Assembly (NCBI GenBank): GCA_041917295.1
Contig: JAYRXX010000010.1
Location: forward strand, 62,001-126,000
Origin: JADKHR01 sp041917295
Lineage (GTDB): Bacteria; Elusimicrobiota; Elusimicrobia; FEN-1173
DNA: 64,000 nucleotides
Reading direction: 5' to 3'
In this document: positions 26,602 to 36,202 of the stretch, one piece after another
How the letters are laid out: each line of letters starts with the position of its first letter
Numbering within the stretch: position 1 is the first letter of the stretch
Translations under genes and position numbers: made by a program
Notes under the pieces: generated by a model
What the model saw: only the letters and a program-made list of their open reading frames with translations
Databases searched by the model: none
What the model was told of the DNA's origin: nothing

Positions 26602-27972
26602 TTATTTTTTTTCGGGAATTTCTTCTTCGCTGAAGGTTGTCTTTCCGGCTCCGACATCCAAAATATAATCAGCGGCCAGTTTTAATTCAGATTCAGGGAC
26701 ATGGGCCATGGTCGGCATTTGTTGATAACCGGCCCTCTTTTTTCCCGGGGCTTTGGCCCAGGTCACAATGCCGGAGGGGTTGGCTTTATAGAGCGTGAAA
26801 ATTTCTTCCAAGGGAGGCCCGACTCGTTTTATCCCCATCCCATGACAGGAAGCGCAATTCTGAAAGAAAACCGACCGGCCTGTGGGTGGACCGGACCGAT
26901 CCCCGCCCGCGGTGAGCCCCGCCGCCAACCGCATCTGCACGCCCCGCTCCAGAGCGCGAAATTCTTCCGTGCGCTGCATCATTTTTTCCATTAAGGGATA
27001 AACCGCCGCTTCGCGATACAGGTGCCGCCCGGTTCCCATCAAGAGGACAATCACGGAAAACAACCCGGTGATCGGCCAAAACCATTTTCCAATCACGGCG
27101 TCCGGGGAGCGCATTTCTTTGTAGAGCATGTGCAAAAGGCCCAGGGCGAGGACGGCCCCCGTCCAAACCAAGATCCAAACCCCGACCGTCAACGCCCGGG
27201 TCGGAAGAGTGAAAAAGAGAACGGGCCCGAAAACAAATTGCATCGCCGTGAACCCAAACACGAGAGTGTAAAAAATCCGTTTTATTTCCGGCCGAGTAAA
27301 GTCCGGAAGCTTTTGCTCAACCGGAAAGCTCCGACGTCCGAGCCACGCCACCAAAAACAGGCCCGTCGCGGCGTTGGACGCGGCGAAAAAGTGAAAATAG
27401 CGGGGGAAAACGTTTCCGATTTTCAGGGAAGACAAAAATCCTTTCACCTCGGCCCAATGCTCCGGAAACAACATCAAATTGATATTGGAGAGGAAAACAA
27501 ACGGGATGAGAAGGAAAAACAACGCGCAAACAAACCCCAGGGCCACGTGCCTTTTCTTTTTCGGTCCGATCCATGTGTCCCAGGTGTACTTGTGCAGATA
27601 GGTCAGCAGAAAGGCCACGGTAATGGTCGGGACCAACGACCACCAGGCGTGGGCGGTCAGGACGTTGGCCGTATAGAACGCGTGGGTGTAAACAAGACTG
27701 ATGCACAGCAGAGGCCCAACCCCCAGAACCACCGCGAGACTTTTATTGACGGTGATTGTCGCGGCGATTTCTTTGGCCAAGCGATCGTAGCGGGGATGTT
27801 TCAGTCCGAGCCATTCAAAAATCAACGTCCAAAGGGACCCGCCCACCACCAGATTGATGAACAAAATGTGGGCCAGAAAAAAGACCACCAACAGAATTTT
27901 TAAAAGCATTTCGGGTAAAGGCAGCGGCAACATCAAATCCCGCGGAACGGGAAAAACCAGAGCGGAGATCAT
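26602..27972 (-). CDS. bd-oxidase-like membrane subunit with C-terminal cytochrome c domain (second)
   Basis: 456 residues. About nine membrane helices resemble the cytochrome bd subunit I superfamily (HILFINLVVGGSLWTLIFEW; VYTHAFYTANVLTAHAWWSLVP). A periplasmic cytochrome c domain follows, with heme motif CASCH near residue 370 and a likely Met ligand in YQQMPTM. Standard CydA has no heme c. Start overlaps the preceding bd-like gene by four bases. As the last gene of the tat-act operon it is probably part of the terminal oxidase or another electron acceptor complex for alternative complex III. Similar heme-c bd-like proteins are known from Nitrospira-type genomes; the exact reaction is not known. 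Confidence 0.72.
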   Translation of the reverse strand: MISALVFPVPRDLMLPLPLPEMLLKILLVVFFLAHILFINLVVGGSLWTLIFEWLGLKHPRYDRLAKEIAATITVNKSLAVVLGVGPLLCISLVYTHAFYTANVLTAHAWWSLVPTITVAFLLTYLHKYTWDTWIGPKKKRHVALGFVCALFFLLIPFVFLSNINLMLFPEHWAEVKGFLSSLKIGNVFPRYFHFFAASNAATGLFLVAWLGRRSFPVEQKLPDFTRPEIKRIFYTLVFGFTAMQFVFGPVLFFTLPTRALTVGVWILVWTGAVLALGLLHMLYKEMRSPDAVIGKWFWPITGLFSVIVLLMGTGRHLYREAAVYPLMEKMMQRTEEFRALERGVQMRLAAGLTAGGDRSGPPTGRSVFFQNCASCHGMGIKRVGPPLEEIFTLYKANPSGIVTWAKAPGKKRAGYQQMPTMAHVPESELKLAADYILDVGAGKTTFSEEEIPEKK

Positions 27973-29378
27973 TGATTTCCTTCCTTTGGGGGGGGGATCG
28001 ATACACCGGCGGACTGGGCCCCGTGAATGGTTCGGGGACGGGCTTTCAAATCAATCAGCCATGCCGCGAGGGCTTCCGCCTCCTTGGAACTGCCAGGGAA
28101 CGGGGGCATGTAGGGACGCGCGGTGTGCATGGTGCGGATAAAGGTTTTTAAGGCGGCGGGGTCCCACTGATCGCCGTAAAGGGCGTTAAACTTGTTGACC
28201 ACCCCGTTCAAACCTGTTGAGGTGTGGCACCGGGAACAGGCCAGGAGGAAAATATCTTCGCCCGCTTCGATTTTGTTTTCTTCCGTAACGGTACGGTGCC
28301 GGGCGTATGTGGCGTAGGTCAACAGGCCGTCCCGCTGAAAGATCGGCATTTCTTTAACCCGAACACCGTTGGCATACATGTAGCCGGGGATGATGTAAGG
28401 TTTTCGGACGAACTCCCGGGCCCGCTCGAAATGGCCCAGGATCCACAGTCCCATAAAAAAAGAAATTAACAGAAAAACCGTGGGCACCCGCCGCGGAGAG
28501 ACGGCCCCCCACACCGAGACCAAAACCAGAGAGACCGCAAACCCCGCCACGATCCAAAGAAATTGCCCGTGCCATTGGGAAAATTTCATGCTCAACAGAG
28601 CAACGGACACGTTTTCTTTCATGAATCCCGGTACCACCCGCCAATACCACAGGGCCCCGAGGGCCACAAAGGGGATCCAGGCCAAAATCCACAACGACAC
28701 CCGCCGAAGAGTGACGGCCCGCAGATCGGACTCTTTTTTTGTGAACAGGGACAACATGAACAGCACCATCAAACCGCCGGTCACCATGGAATAGCTGGTC
28801 CGAAACGCCAATTGGGGCAGGTAGATGGGGTTCAAGATGGCCCCCAGCAGGTTGACCTGGGGCATCACCACGTCCGAAACCCACTGGCCGGGATTCATCA
28901 TAAAGCCCAGGATGGCCGTAATGACGGCCATGGTGATCCACGAAAAAGCCGCCAAGGCGACGCCCAAGACCACGTGCCATTTTTTACGAGCGCCGGTCAG
29001 CTTGTCCCACGTCACGTAGTAAAACACGATGAGGATGACTTCGATGATAAAAATGATCCATTCAAAGGCCCAGGCGGAAAAAAAGACCCGGAGAAGACTT
29101 CCGATCCCAAAAGGAGCGATCAAGGCGGCGGTGAGCCAAATTCCCACCCCCGTGAGAGCGCCCAGGGTGGTGGTGATCAGAAAAAGGAGAAAGGTAATCC
29201 TTCGGGCCAGAGCATCCAACGCCGGAAGGCCTTTTCGCAAAGCCCACCATTCCAGAAGAACCACAATCGGGTAAGCCCCCACCGCGAACGGATGGTTGAT
29301 AAGAACATGGACGATCGCCACCACCGCCATCAACATCCGGTTGCCGATGTGATCGAGGAAGAAAAGGGGGAAATCCAT
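27969..29378 (-). CDS. bd-oxidase-like membrane subunit with C-terminal cytochrome c domain (first)
   Basis: 469 residues, about nine membrane helices then a cytochrome c domain (CSRCH near residue 385; candidate Met ligand in YMPPFPGS). GVGIWLTAALIAPFGIGSLLRVFF and AWAFEWIIFIIEV recall CydA helices around its two conserved glutamates. No Q-loop as in quinol-oxidising CydA is evident, so electrons probably enter through heme c instead of quinol. The gene begins one base after the preceding small gene ends and overlaps the next by four bases. Together the two form a likely heterodimer. Terminal-oxidase activity is inference. Confidence 0.74.
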   Translation of the reverse strand: MDFPLFFLDHIGNRMLMAVVAIVHVLINHPFAVGAYPIVVLLEWWALRKGLPALDALARRITFLLFLITTTLGALTGVGIWLTAALIAPFGIGSLLRVFFSAWAFEWIIFIIEVILIVFYYVTWDKLTGARKKWHVVLGVALAAFSWITMAVITAILGFMMNPGQWVSDVVMPQVNLLGAILNPIYLPQLAFRTSYSMVTGGLMVLFMLSLFTKKESDLRAVTLRRVSLWILAWIPFVALGALWYWRVVPGFMKENVSVALLSMKFSQWHGQFLWIVAGFAVSLVLVSVWGAVSPRRVPTVFLLISFFMGLWILGHFERAREFVRKPYIIPGYMYANGVRVKEMPIFQRDGLLTYATYARHRTVTEENKIEAGEDIFLLACSRCHTSTGLNGVVNKFNALYGDQWDPAALKTFIRTMHTARPYMPPFPGSSKEAEALAAWLIDLKARPRTIHGAQSAGVSIPPPKEGNQ

Positions 29379-29681
29379 TTAGCGAGCCTCCGATTTGGAC
29401 ACGGGCCGATGGGGGAACCCCTGGGCCAACGCGGCGTCGATCGCACTCTCGAGAGGGACGGCCACCCGACCACGGTTTCGATCCCGCCAAGCATAAGAAG
29501 ACAAGGCCGCGTCTTCAGCCCGGTGAAGTTTGGCCTGTTCCGCCGGCAAATCAACAACGGCGGGTTCCGCCGAAGACAGCGTCCGGGGCGTTGTTCGCCA
29601 GAACAAGGTTAAGCCAACGGTGAGTCCCGACAACAGGACCAGAACCCAAAACAGTTTCCAGAGAATAGACCGAAGGTTCAT
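29379..29681 (-). CDS. Small membrane protein of the complex III/oxidase operon
   Basis: 100 residues: one membrane helix (about 7-29) and a soluble tail containing YAWRDRNRGRVAVPLESAIDAALAQG. The pattern Y-x-W-x-D-x2-x-G-x-V-x-[IV]-P-[IL]-x2-A-[MI] recurs in small proteins near alternative complex III and c-type oxidases in other bacteria, so it is probably an accessory subunit. The true start at 29681 overlaps the actF stop as ATGA; a longer frame upstream overlaps actF and is a shadow. Confidence 0.68.
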   Translation of the reverse strand: MNLRSILWKLFWVLVLLSGLTVGLTLFWRTTPRTLSSAEPAVVDLPAEQAKLHRAEDAALSSYAWRDRNRGRVAVPLESAIDAALAQGFPHRPVSKSEAR

Positions 29682-30790
29682 GGCGCCCCCAACACAGCGC
29701 CGCGCCTGTTCACCGCGGCCAGCCAGAACCCGATCCAAATCCCGCCGAGAGCAACAAAAGCCGCCGCGTCCAGCCAGTGGATATGAAACCCGTGTGGGTG
29801 AAAACTGGGCACGATCAGCCAAACCACATCGGCCGCTCGGAGAACAAGAATCAACCCGGCGACCTTCGCCAAGCGATGAACCCGGCGTTTGTTGGCGCGG
29901 TCCAACAGAATCAAGAAAGGCAGAAAAAATCCCACCCCGGCAAGACCCAACGCCAAGATCATCCACCCCCCCGTTTGCCGGTGCAAATACCAGGAAATTT
30001 CTTCCGGCATGTTGGCATACCACATGATGAGATACTGGGAGAAGCTGAGATATGCCCAAACCAATACAAACGCCATCAACAAATTGCCCAAATCGTGAAC
30101 GGGCTTTTCAGTCGTTTCACCTGGCTCGCTCACCCAGTTCAAGGCGACAACCAAGAGCGCAATCGTTCCAAGGACCTGCCCCACCAACACCATCGCTCCG
30201 AACAGGGACGATTGCCAGTGGGGTTCAATGGACATGACCCAGTCCACCATGGCAAAGCTGAACGTCAAAACAAAAAAGAAAAGTCCCGGGGCGCTCAGGT
30301 TGCGTCCTTTGCGAACCGCGGCGTCGTCGCGCCGATCGGACCACCGGTTCAGCCGGTTCGCCAGAAAGGACCACAACCCGAAAAAGAACACCGCCCTCAA
30401 AAGAAAGAAGGGCCCGTTCAGATACATCTGTTTATGTTGTAAGACATGATCGGCCGCCACCTGTTCTGGACGAGCCCACGGGTAAAGAACCGAAAGCCCC
30501 GCCAACAACGGAAGAAACAAAACGGCCAGTTTCGGTAACGTGGATGACCCGGCTTCAAGCAACGGACGTAGGAGGTTGCCCCAGGCCCCGCCCACCACAT
30601 GATGAAGCATCAACAGTCCCAAACACCCGATTCCCATACCGAACCAAAAAACATAGCCCGTAAGCCACGACTGGAAAAATTGAGTGCGATCTATGAAATA
30701 ACCCACCCCGCACGCCAACAGGCCGACGCATCCCGCGGCAAACGCCGTCCGGGAAGCGCGACTGATCTTTTCCGCTAATCCAGTTACCAT
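29678..30790 (-). CDS. actF: Alternative complex III subunit ActF
   Basis: 370 residues with about ten membrane helices; FFLLRAVFFFGLWSFLANRL, FVLTFSFAMVDWVMSIEPHW and SQYLIMWYANMPEEISWYLHR match ActF, the second membrane subunit of the quinol:cytochrome c oxidoreductase called alternative complex III. ActF is related to ActC/NrfD but is not thought to carry the main quinol site. Overlaps actE by seven bases and the small membrane gene by four. Confidence 0.92.
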   Translation of the reverse strand: MVTGLAEKISRASRTAFAAGCVGLLACGVGYFIDRTQFFQSWLTGYVFWFGMGIGCLGLLMLHHVVGGAWGNLLRPLLEAGSSTLPKLAVLFLPLLAGLSVLYPWARPEQVAADHVLQHKQMYLNGPFFLLRAVFFFGLWSFLANRLNRWSDRRDDAAVRKGRNLSAPGLFFFVLTFSFAMVDWVMSIEPHWQSSLFGAMVLVGQVLGTIALLVVALNWVSEPGETTEKPVHDLGNLLMAFVLVWAYLSFSQYLIMWYANMPEEISWYLHRQTGGWMILALGLAGVGFFLPFLILLDRANKRRVHRLAKVAGLILVLRAADVVWLIVPSFHPHGFHIHWLDAAAFVALGGIWIGFWLAAVNRRGAVLGAP

Positions 30791-31392
30791 TTTGACAAGT
30801 CCCCCAAGGCGCCTTCTGTGGATATCTGAACCGGTTCTTGGGCCAAACGTTCCCGTTCCGGAGCTGGGATGGACGCCACCGGCGTGTCCTGACTACGTTG
30901 AAGAACCCGCACCCAGGCGGCGACCGCCCAGCGGTCTTCTGGGGTCAGTCGATCCCCGTAGGAATCCATGCGACCCCACCCGTTGGCCATCACGTTCACA
31001 AAGTGCCCGGCGGGGGATTGGCGAAGGCGGTCGATGTGGAACGACGGCGGTTTCGGAAATCCGCGACGGACCACCAACCCGTTTCCGGACCCGGCTCGGT
31101 CGTGACAAGGCGTGCAGTAAATTCCATACCGTTCACGACCCCGGTTCAACGTCGCCTCCGTCACCGGGCCGGGAAAAAGGTCAGCGGGCTTGCCTTTGAC
31201 GGTTCCGGAGACCAAGAGTTCATCGTCGTTGAGGTGACCCCGGGCGACGGTCCCCGGAACCCGGGGCCGGGACGCTCGGCCGTCCGAAAAAAAGTCGCTT
31301 CCCTCGAGAGGTTTCAATTTTGGCTGGTTCTGCATATCGCAGGCGGCCAGGGCCAAAAGAAAAACAAGGGGCAAAATTTTACGGGAGGACAT
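30784..31392 (-). CDS. actE: Alternative complex III cytochrome c subunit ActE
   Basis: 202 residues; lipobox LAAC (Cys about residue 19) makes it a lipid-anchored monoheme cytochrome c. The heme motif CTPCH lies near residue 96 and NVMANGWGRMDSYGDRL supplies the Met ligand region. ActE takes electrons from ActB/ActA and passes them to the oxidase; here the heme-c bd-like subunits would be the partner. Starts 14 bases inside the end of actD, typical of this cluster. Confidence 0.92.
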   Translation of the reverse strand: MSSRKILPLVFLLALAACDMQNQPKLKPLEGSDFFSDGRASRPRVPGTVARGHLNDDELLVSGTVKGKPADLFPGPVTEATLNRGRERYGIYCTPCHDRAGSGNGLVVRRGFPKPPSFHIDRLRQSPAGHFVNVMANGWGRMDSYGDRLTPEDRWAVAAWVRVLQRSQDTPVASIPAPERERLAQEPVQISTEGALGDLSKW

Positions 31393-31909
31393 CGTGCACC
31401 TTCGTGGCCCCGATCTCCGCCAGAAACCGCCGGGTCTCGGCGTTTTTAAACAGCGGGTCAGTGGACTCGATCGTTAAGAAAAACCCATCCCGGGACGCTT
31501 TGTCGAACTCGGGGACATTGAAAACCGGGTGATAGGGTTGGGGAAGCCCATTGAGCGCCAACATGCCGCCCACCGCGACGGAGGCGGCAAACAGGATCGT
31601 CAATTCAAAGGTCACCGGAACAAACGCGGGCCAACTGACGAGGGGCTTTCCGCCGATGTTGAGGGGGTAGGCCACGGCCGAAGCGTAATACTGAAGAAAA
31701 AACCCACCCACCGCGCCCGCCACACCCGCCGCCAATACCAACAGGGGCAACTTGGTCCGGGGATGGCCCAGCGCTTCGCTCAAGCCTTCCACGGGATACG
31801 GCGTGTGCGCGTCCAGACGGCGATAGCCGGCCCGACGGGCCCGATCGGCCGCGGCCCTCAGCGCCCGTTCATCGGAAAACTCCGCCATCAGGCCCCAGAG
31901 ATCAGCCAT
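31379..31909 (-). CDS. actD: Alternative complex III subunit ActD (DUF3341)
   Basis: 176 residues; LMAEFSDERALRAAADRARRAGYRRLDAHTPYPVEGLSEALG is the DUF3341 signature, followed by two membrane helices (about 58-80 and 100-122). ActD is a small structural subunit of the membrane part of the complex. Overlaps actC by eight bases and actE by fourteen. Confidence 0.93.
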   Translation of the reverse strand: MADLWGLMAEFSDERALRAAADRARRAGYRRLDAHTPYPVEGLSEALGHPRTKLPLLVLAAGVAGAVGGFFLQYYASAVAYPLNIGGKPLVSWPAFVPVTFELTILFAASVAVGGMLALNGLPQPYHPVFNVPEFDKASRDGFFLTIESTDPLFKNAETRRFLAEIGATKVHDVLP

Positions 31910-33239
31910 GGTGTTCCTCCGCCGCCAACTGGCGGATTTCGAAGATGGAAATCATTGGAAGGACCCGGATGAACAGGAACAAGAGCGATAAGAAAAGCCC
32001 AATCGACCCCAAAAACAACGTCCAATCCCAGACGGTGGGGGTGTACATTCCCCAGCTCGACGGCAGGGCTCCGCGGTGAAGGCTGGTGATGACGATCACG
32101 AACCGTTCCAGCCACATGCCGACGTTGACGCCAATGGAAACAAAGAAAAGAATCCACGCACTTTGACGAACATTTTTGATCCAAAGCAACTGGGGAAGCA
32201 GGACGTTGAACCCCATGAGCGCCCAGTAGGACCAAGCGTAGGGACCCATCGTTCGCGTGCGGATCATGGCGATTTCGTTGACCCCGCCGGAAAACCAATC
32301 CGTAAAGGTTTCGATGGCGTAACCGTAGGCGACGATAAGGCCGGTGGCCAGCATAACCTTGGCCATCAGATCGATGTGGCGGTCGGTAATAAAATCGCCC
32401 AGCCCATACAGTTTTCGCAACGGAATAACGAGCGTCAAAACCATGGCGAACCCCGAAAACACCGCGCCCGCCACGAAGTAGGGGGGGAAAATGGTGGAAT
32501 GCCAGCCGGGCAATTGGGACACGGCGAAATCAAAGCTCACAACGCTGTGGACCGAAACCACCAACGGCGTCGCCAAGCCGGCCAAAAGGAGATAGGCGCT
32601 CTCGTAACGTTGCCAGTGCCGGGCCGACCCGCGCCAGCCCATGGCAAGTAGCCCGTAGAACCACTGAATAAAACGGTGCTTCGCCTGGTCGCGCATGGAG
32701 GCCATGTCCGGGATCAATCCCACGAACCAAAACAACAAAGAAACGGTGGCGTACGTCGAAACGGCAAACACGTCCCACAAAAGGGGGCTTCGAAATTGAG
32801 GCCACATGGCCATCGTATCGGGGTAGGGGAACATGTAAAACGCTTTCCACGGTCGGCCCACGTGAAGGGCGGGAAACAGTCCCGCGCAGGCGACGGCAAA
32901 CAGGGTCATGGCCTCGGCGAACCGGTTAATGGAGTTTCGCCATTTTTGGTGCATCAACAGAAGGATGGCCGAGATCAGCGTGCCGGCGTGGCCGATGCCG
33001 ACCCACCACACAAAGTTGATGATGGCAAACCCCCACGCGACAGGAACGTTGATGCCCCAGACGCCCAACCCGCGGACCATCAACCAGCCCACAGACACCT
33101 GCATCACCATTAAGAGTCCAAACGCCACCGCCACACCAAGGAACCAGGCCCGGGGCGTGTGCCGGGTCAAGATCAGGGAACTGATCTTGTCGGTTATGGA
33201 CTTAAAGGTCAGCCCGGGGGCCAAAATGGGCGCACTCAT
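31902..33239 (-). CDS. actC: Alternative complex III quinol-site subunit ActC
   Basis: 445 residues, NrfD/PsrC family, with ten membrane helices. Motifs such as VNWWVGIGHAGTLIS-type sequence (here FVWWVGIGHAGTLISAILLL) and ALHVGRPWKAFYMFPYP mark ActC, which holds the quinol oxidation site near the periplasm. Overlaps actB by four bases. Its presence with ActB and ActA shows a complete quinol-oxidising complex. Confidence 0.95.
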   Translation of the reverse strand: MSAPILAPGLTFKSITDKISSLILTRHTPRAWFLGVAVAFGLLMVMQVSVGWLMVRGLGVWGINVPVAWGFAIINFVWWVGIGHAGTLISAILLLMHQKWRNSINRFAEAMTLFAVACAGLFPALHVGRPWKAFYMFPYPDTMAMWPQFRSPLLWDVFAVSTYATVSLLFWFVGLIPDMASMRDQAKHRFIQWFYGLLAMGWRGSARHWQRYESAYLLLAGLATPLVVSVHSVVSFDFAVSQLPGWHSTIFPPYFVAGAVFSGFAMVLTLVIPLRKLYGLGDFITDRHIDLMAKVMLATGLIVAYGYAIETFTDWFSGGVNEIAMIRTRTMGPYAWSYWALMGFNVLLPQLLWIKNVRQSAWILFFVSIGVNVGMWLERFVIVITSLHRGALPSSWGMYTPTVWDWTLFLGSIGLFLSLLFLFIRVLPMISIFEIRQLAAEEHHG

Positions 33240-36202
33240 TGAGCGATCTCCGGATTGGGATTGCGCAACCGGGCTTGATACGTGGTGCGCGGGCGGGTGC
33301 CCAAATGGGCGAGAAGGCTGTAATTGCGCGGGTCCTGGTGGGCCTTGGACACCCGGCTGGATTTATCTTTTAAATTTCCGAAAACAATAGCCTTGGCCGG
33401 GCAAGACTGGGCGCAGGCAGGCGTGATTTCGCCGTCGCGAACCAAGCGGTTTTCTTTGTCCGCGCCGATTCGGGCGGACTGAATCCGCTGGACGCAATAG
33501 GTGCATTTTTCCATTACCCCTCGACTTCGCACGGTGACGTTGGGGTTTTGCATCAGTTTGAGAGGCCCCTGGACTTTATCGCTGTATTCGAAGAAATTAA
33601 ACCGACGCACTTTATAAGAACAGTTGTTGGAACAGTAGCGCGTTCCGATGCAACGGTTGTAGGTCATTTGGTTCAACCCCTCTTCGCTGTGAGAGGTCGC
33701 GGCCACGGGACACACCGGTTCACAGGGAGCGTCTTCGCAGTGCATGCACGGAACAGGTTGGCTTAACGATCGAGGCGCGTTCGGGTCGCCGGTGTGATAG
33801 CTGTCCACCCGGATCCAGTGCATTTCTCGTCCCTTGGCCACCTGGGCTTTGCCCACAACAGGAATGTTGTTTTCGGATTGGCAGGCGAGCACGCAGGCAC
33901 TGCAACCGGTGCACGCGTTTAAATCGATGCCCATGCCCCAGGCGTAATCGTCCGACTGTTTGGGTTTCGAATACCGGTTGAGGGTTTCCTCGGGCCCCGG
34001 CTCTTTTTCGCCGCGGTGGGCGAACTCCGGATCTTTCTTAAATTCGTCCAGGTTTCCTTCTCGGACAAGGTCCCGTCCTTCCATGGCAAAATGAAGCTGA
34101 GTGGCGGACAGGGCCTGTCGACGGCCCGTATTCCGAACCGACACACCGGCGCCGTGATTGACGGCGTTGGAATCCCTTAAAAGGTAGGCGTTGAACCCGA
34201 CACCAGTACCCACCTGGCCGGCTTTCGTTCGGCCGTAACCCAAAGAGAGTGTGACCGAGTTGTCCGCGTGGCCCGGAACAATCCACACCGGGCCTTCCAC
34301 AGTCCGCCCTTTGAAATCGAGTTCCACCACCTGTTCGTTGACCAAGCCAAGGGATTGGGCCTGGCGGGGGCCCATGAACACGGCGTTGTCCCAGGTCAGC
34401 TTGGTGACGGGCTTCGGCAATTCTTGTAACCAGCCGCTGTTGGCCCCGCGCCCATCGCCTACGGTCGGGTCCGGACGGAAAACAAGTTCCATGCCCGTCG
34501 AGACCGAACCCTGAGGGGATCGGGCCGCGTCCCGGGCCAACGCCGGCGTGCGCGGCGCGTGCGCCGACCCCGCCAAAACACCGTCGTGCAAGCATTTTTT
34601 CCACAGACTCTCAAAATCCACCGCCCGGGTTTCATTTTTCCAATAGTCATGCACCATGTCCCGCGGAGACCGGGGCGTTCCGTCCACCAGAGCCGACACC
34701 ACCTCCAAAGCGGTCTTACCGTCGTAAAGGGGAGCGATCTGAGGTTGAATGAACGACACGGTTCCATCATAGGCCCTCAGGTCGCCCCACGATTCCAGGG
34801 GGTGAGCTTCCGGCAAATGCCATTGGCAGTGGCCCGATGTTTCATCTTCATACAACCCCAAGCGAGCGGAAAAAGCCGCATTTTTTAACAGCGCGCTGAA
34901 CTCCATATCCGCCGGGGCCGTGTAAGACGGGTTGCCCCCCAAAACGAGAAGCAGATCCACCTTGTTTTTCTTTAAATCCTCGGCCAACTCGCCCAAGGAC
35001 GACAAAGAGGATGGGGAAACAACGGACGTTTCGGTATAAGTTACTGTTTTTCCAACGTTGCCCAAGGCGTTGTTGATGACGTTGGCCAGGGCATGAACAA
35101 CCGGGGGCTGGTGAGTGCCCGCTATGACCAAGGACGAACCTCGGTTTTTCTCTAAATCTTTTTGGAGGGCCTGGACCCAGGGAGCAAAATCAGCCGGAAG
35201 ATCCACACCGGCGCCCACATTGGCGCCGAGGGATCGAGCCACCCTTCGGGCCAGGGACTCGATGTGATCGTTGCGCAGGGGGAAACGATGATCCGCCATG
35301 TGCCCCGTGACGCTCGGCATGGGTTCCACAGCGTAGAGCCGGTTCATTCCCCGAACGGACTCGGGCCGGCGGCGGGCCGCGAAATCCCGGGCGTAAGAGA
35401 GGCTTCCCGGCAACCCCCCGAGAAAATCCGAGTCCAATGACAAGATAACGTCCGCCCGCGTGAAATCGTATTGCACGTCCAGGGGTTTTCCAAACGCCAT
35501 CCGGGCCCCTTCCAGAACGTTGACGAGCCCGCAGGGCTCGTAGGAATGCCACCGAGCTTGGGGATAAATTTTTTGCAACCGGCGAATCTGGTCCGCCAGG
35601 GTGGGAGACGTGACCATTTCCGTTAAGATCCGTATCCCGCCCCCGTTTTTGGCCTTTTGTTTTTTTAAGGCCTCCGCCAAAGCGGCCAAAAACTCGTTCC
35701 ACGAAGACGGCAACCCGTTGTGAACAACCGTTTTAGAACGGTCCGGATCGTACATTTCCAAAACGGCGGCCTGCATAAAAATATCGCTTGTGCCCGCGCC
35801 GTCAGGGTGGTTCGGCCCTCCCTCAATTTTTGTCGGACGGCCCATTTGGTTTTCCACCAAAACGCCCCGGGCGTAGCCCATGAACGGAATCGACGAGGCA
35901 AAAAAGAGCGGTTTGCCCGGGATCAAATCTTCCGGCGCTTTGTTGTAGGGAATGATGGTGTCCAGGGGACGACGGCAGGCTGTCAAAAAAGCCATTCCCA
36001 GGGACGCGCCCATGACTTTCAAGAGAGATCGACGAGACACCGGGTCAAGGACAAACTGAAATTCCGATGGAAATTCCCGGGCCACCGCTTCTTGAAACGC
36101 CGGCGTGTCCGCCAATTCGTCAAGACTGCGCCAGTATTCCTTGCCCGCGGTTAAAGCCGGAGAGGACTTGTGTTCCGAAACGGGGGGGGTCGGGTCGCTC
36201 AT
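33236..36202 (-). CDS. actB: Alternative complex III Fe-S/molybdopterin-fold subunit ActB
   Basis: 988 residues. The N-terminus carries the Tat-like signal of this subgroup (RRSLLKVMGASLG, about 58-70) behind the conserved KEYWRSLDELADTPAFQ. The large middle region is the molybdopterin oxidoreductase fold, which in ActB binds no molybdenum. The C-terminal part holds cluster motifs CTGCSACVLAC, CMHCEDAPCEPVC, CIGTRYCSNNC and CTYC with CAQSC, consistent with three 4Fe-4S and one 3Fe-4S cluster. Start 36202 overlaps the actA stop (ATGA). tatA and tatC lie upstream in the same operon, which fits Tat export. Confidence 0.96.
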   Translation of the reverse strand: MSDPTPPVSEHKSSPALTAGKEYWRSLDELADTPAFQEAVAREFPSEFQFVLDPVSRRSLLKVMGASLGMAFLTACRRPLDTIIPYNKAPEDLIPGKPLFFASSIPFMGYARGVLVENQMGRPTKIEGGPNHPDGAGTSDIFMQAAVLEMYDPDRSKTVVHNGLPSSWNEFLAALAEALKKQKAKNGGGIRILTEMVTSPTLADQIRRLQKIYPQARWHSYEPCGLVNVLEGARMAFGKPLDVQYDFTRADVILSLDSDFLGGLPGSLSYARDFAARRRPESVRGMNRLYAVEPMPSVTGHMADHRFPLRNDHIESLARRVARSLGANVGAGVDLPADFAPWVQALQKDLEKNRGSSLVIAGTHQPPVVHALANVINNALGNVGKTVTYTETSVVSPSSLSSLGELAEDLKKNKVDLLLVLGGNPSYTAPADMEFSALLKNAAFSARLGLYEDETSGHCQWHLPEAHPLESWGDLRAYDGTVSFIQPQIAPLYDGKTALEVVSALVDGTPRSPRDMVHDYWKNETRAVDFESLWKKCLHDGVLAGSAHAPRTPALARDAARSPQGSVSTGMELVFRPDPTVGDGRGANSGWLQELPKPVTKLTWDNAVFMGPRQAQSLGLVNEQVVELDFKGRTVEGPVWIVPGHADNSVTLSLGYGRTKAGQVGTGVGFNAYLLRDSNAVNHGAGVSVRNTGRRQALSATQLHFAMEGRDLVREGNLDEFKKDPEFAHRGEKEPGPEETLNRYSKPKQSDDYAWGMGIDLNACTGCSACVLACQSENNIPVVGKAQVAKGREMHWIRVDSYHTGDPNAPRSLSQPVPCMHCEDAPCEPVCPVAATSHSEEGLNQMTYNRCIGTRYCSNNCSYKVRRFNFFEYSDKVQGPLKLMQNPNVTVRSRGVMEKCTYCVQRIQSARIGADKENRLVRDGEITPACAQSCPAKAIVFGNLKDKSSRVSKAHQDPRNYSLLAHLGTRPRTTYQARLRNPNPEIAQ

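Noticed and set aside
27022..27903. Plus-strand frame of 293 codons
   Set aside because: Antisense to the second bd-like gene; no ribosome site and low-complexity composition.
28563..29612. Long plus-strand reading frame of 349 codons
   Set aside because: It is antisense to the bd-like gene, rich in His, Gln and Gly without protein-like pattern; a shadow of codon bias.
33236..36202. ActB as a real molybdenum enzyme
   Set aside because: The full actABCDEF order and the Tat-variant start identify it as the complex III subunit, which binds no molybdopterin.
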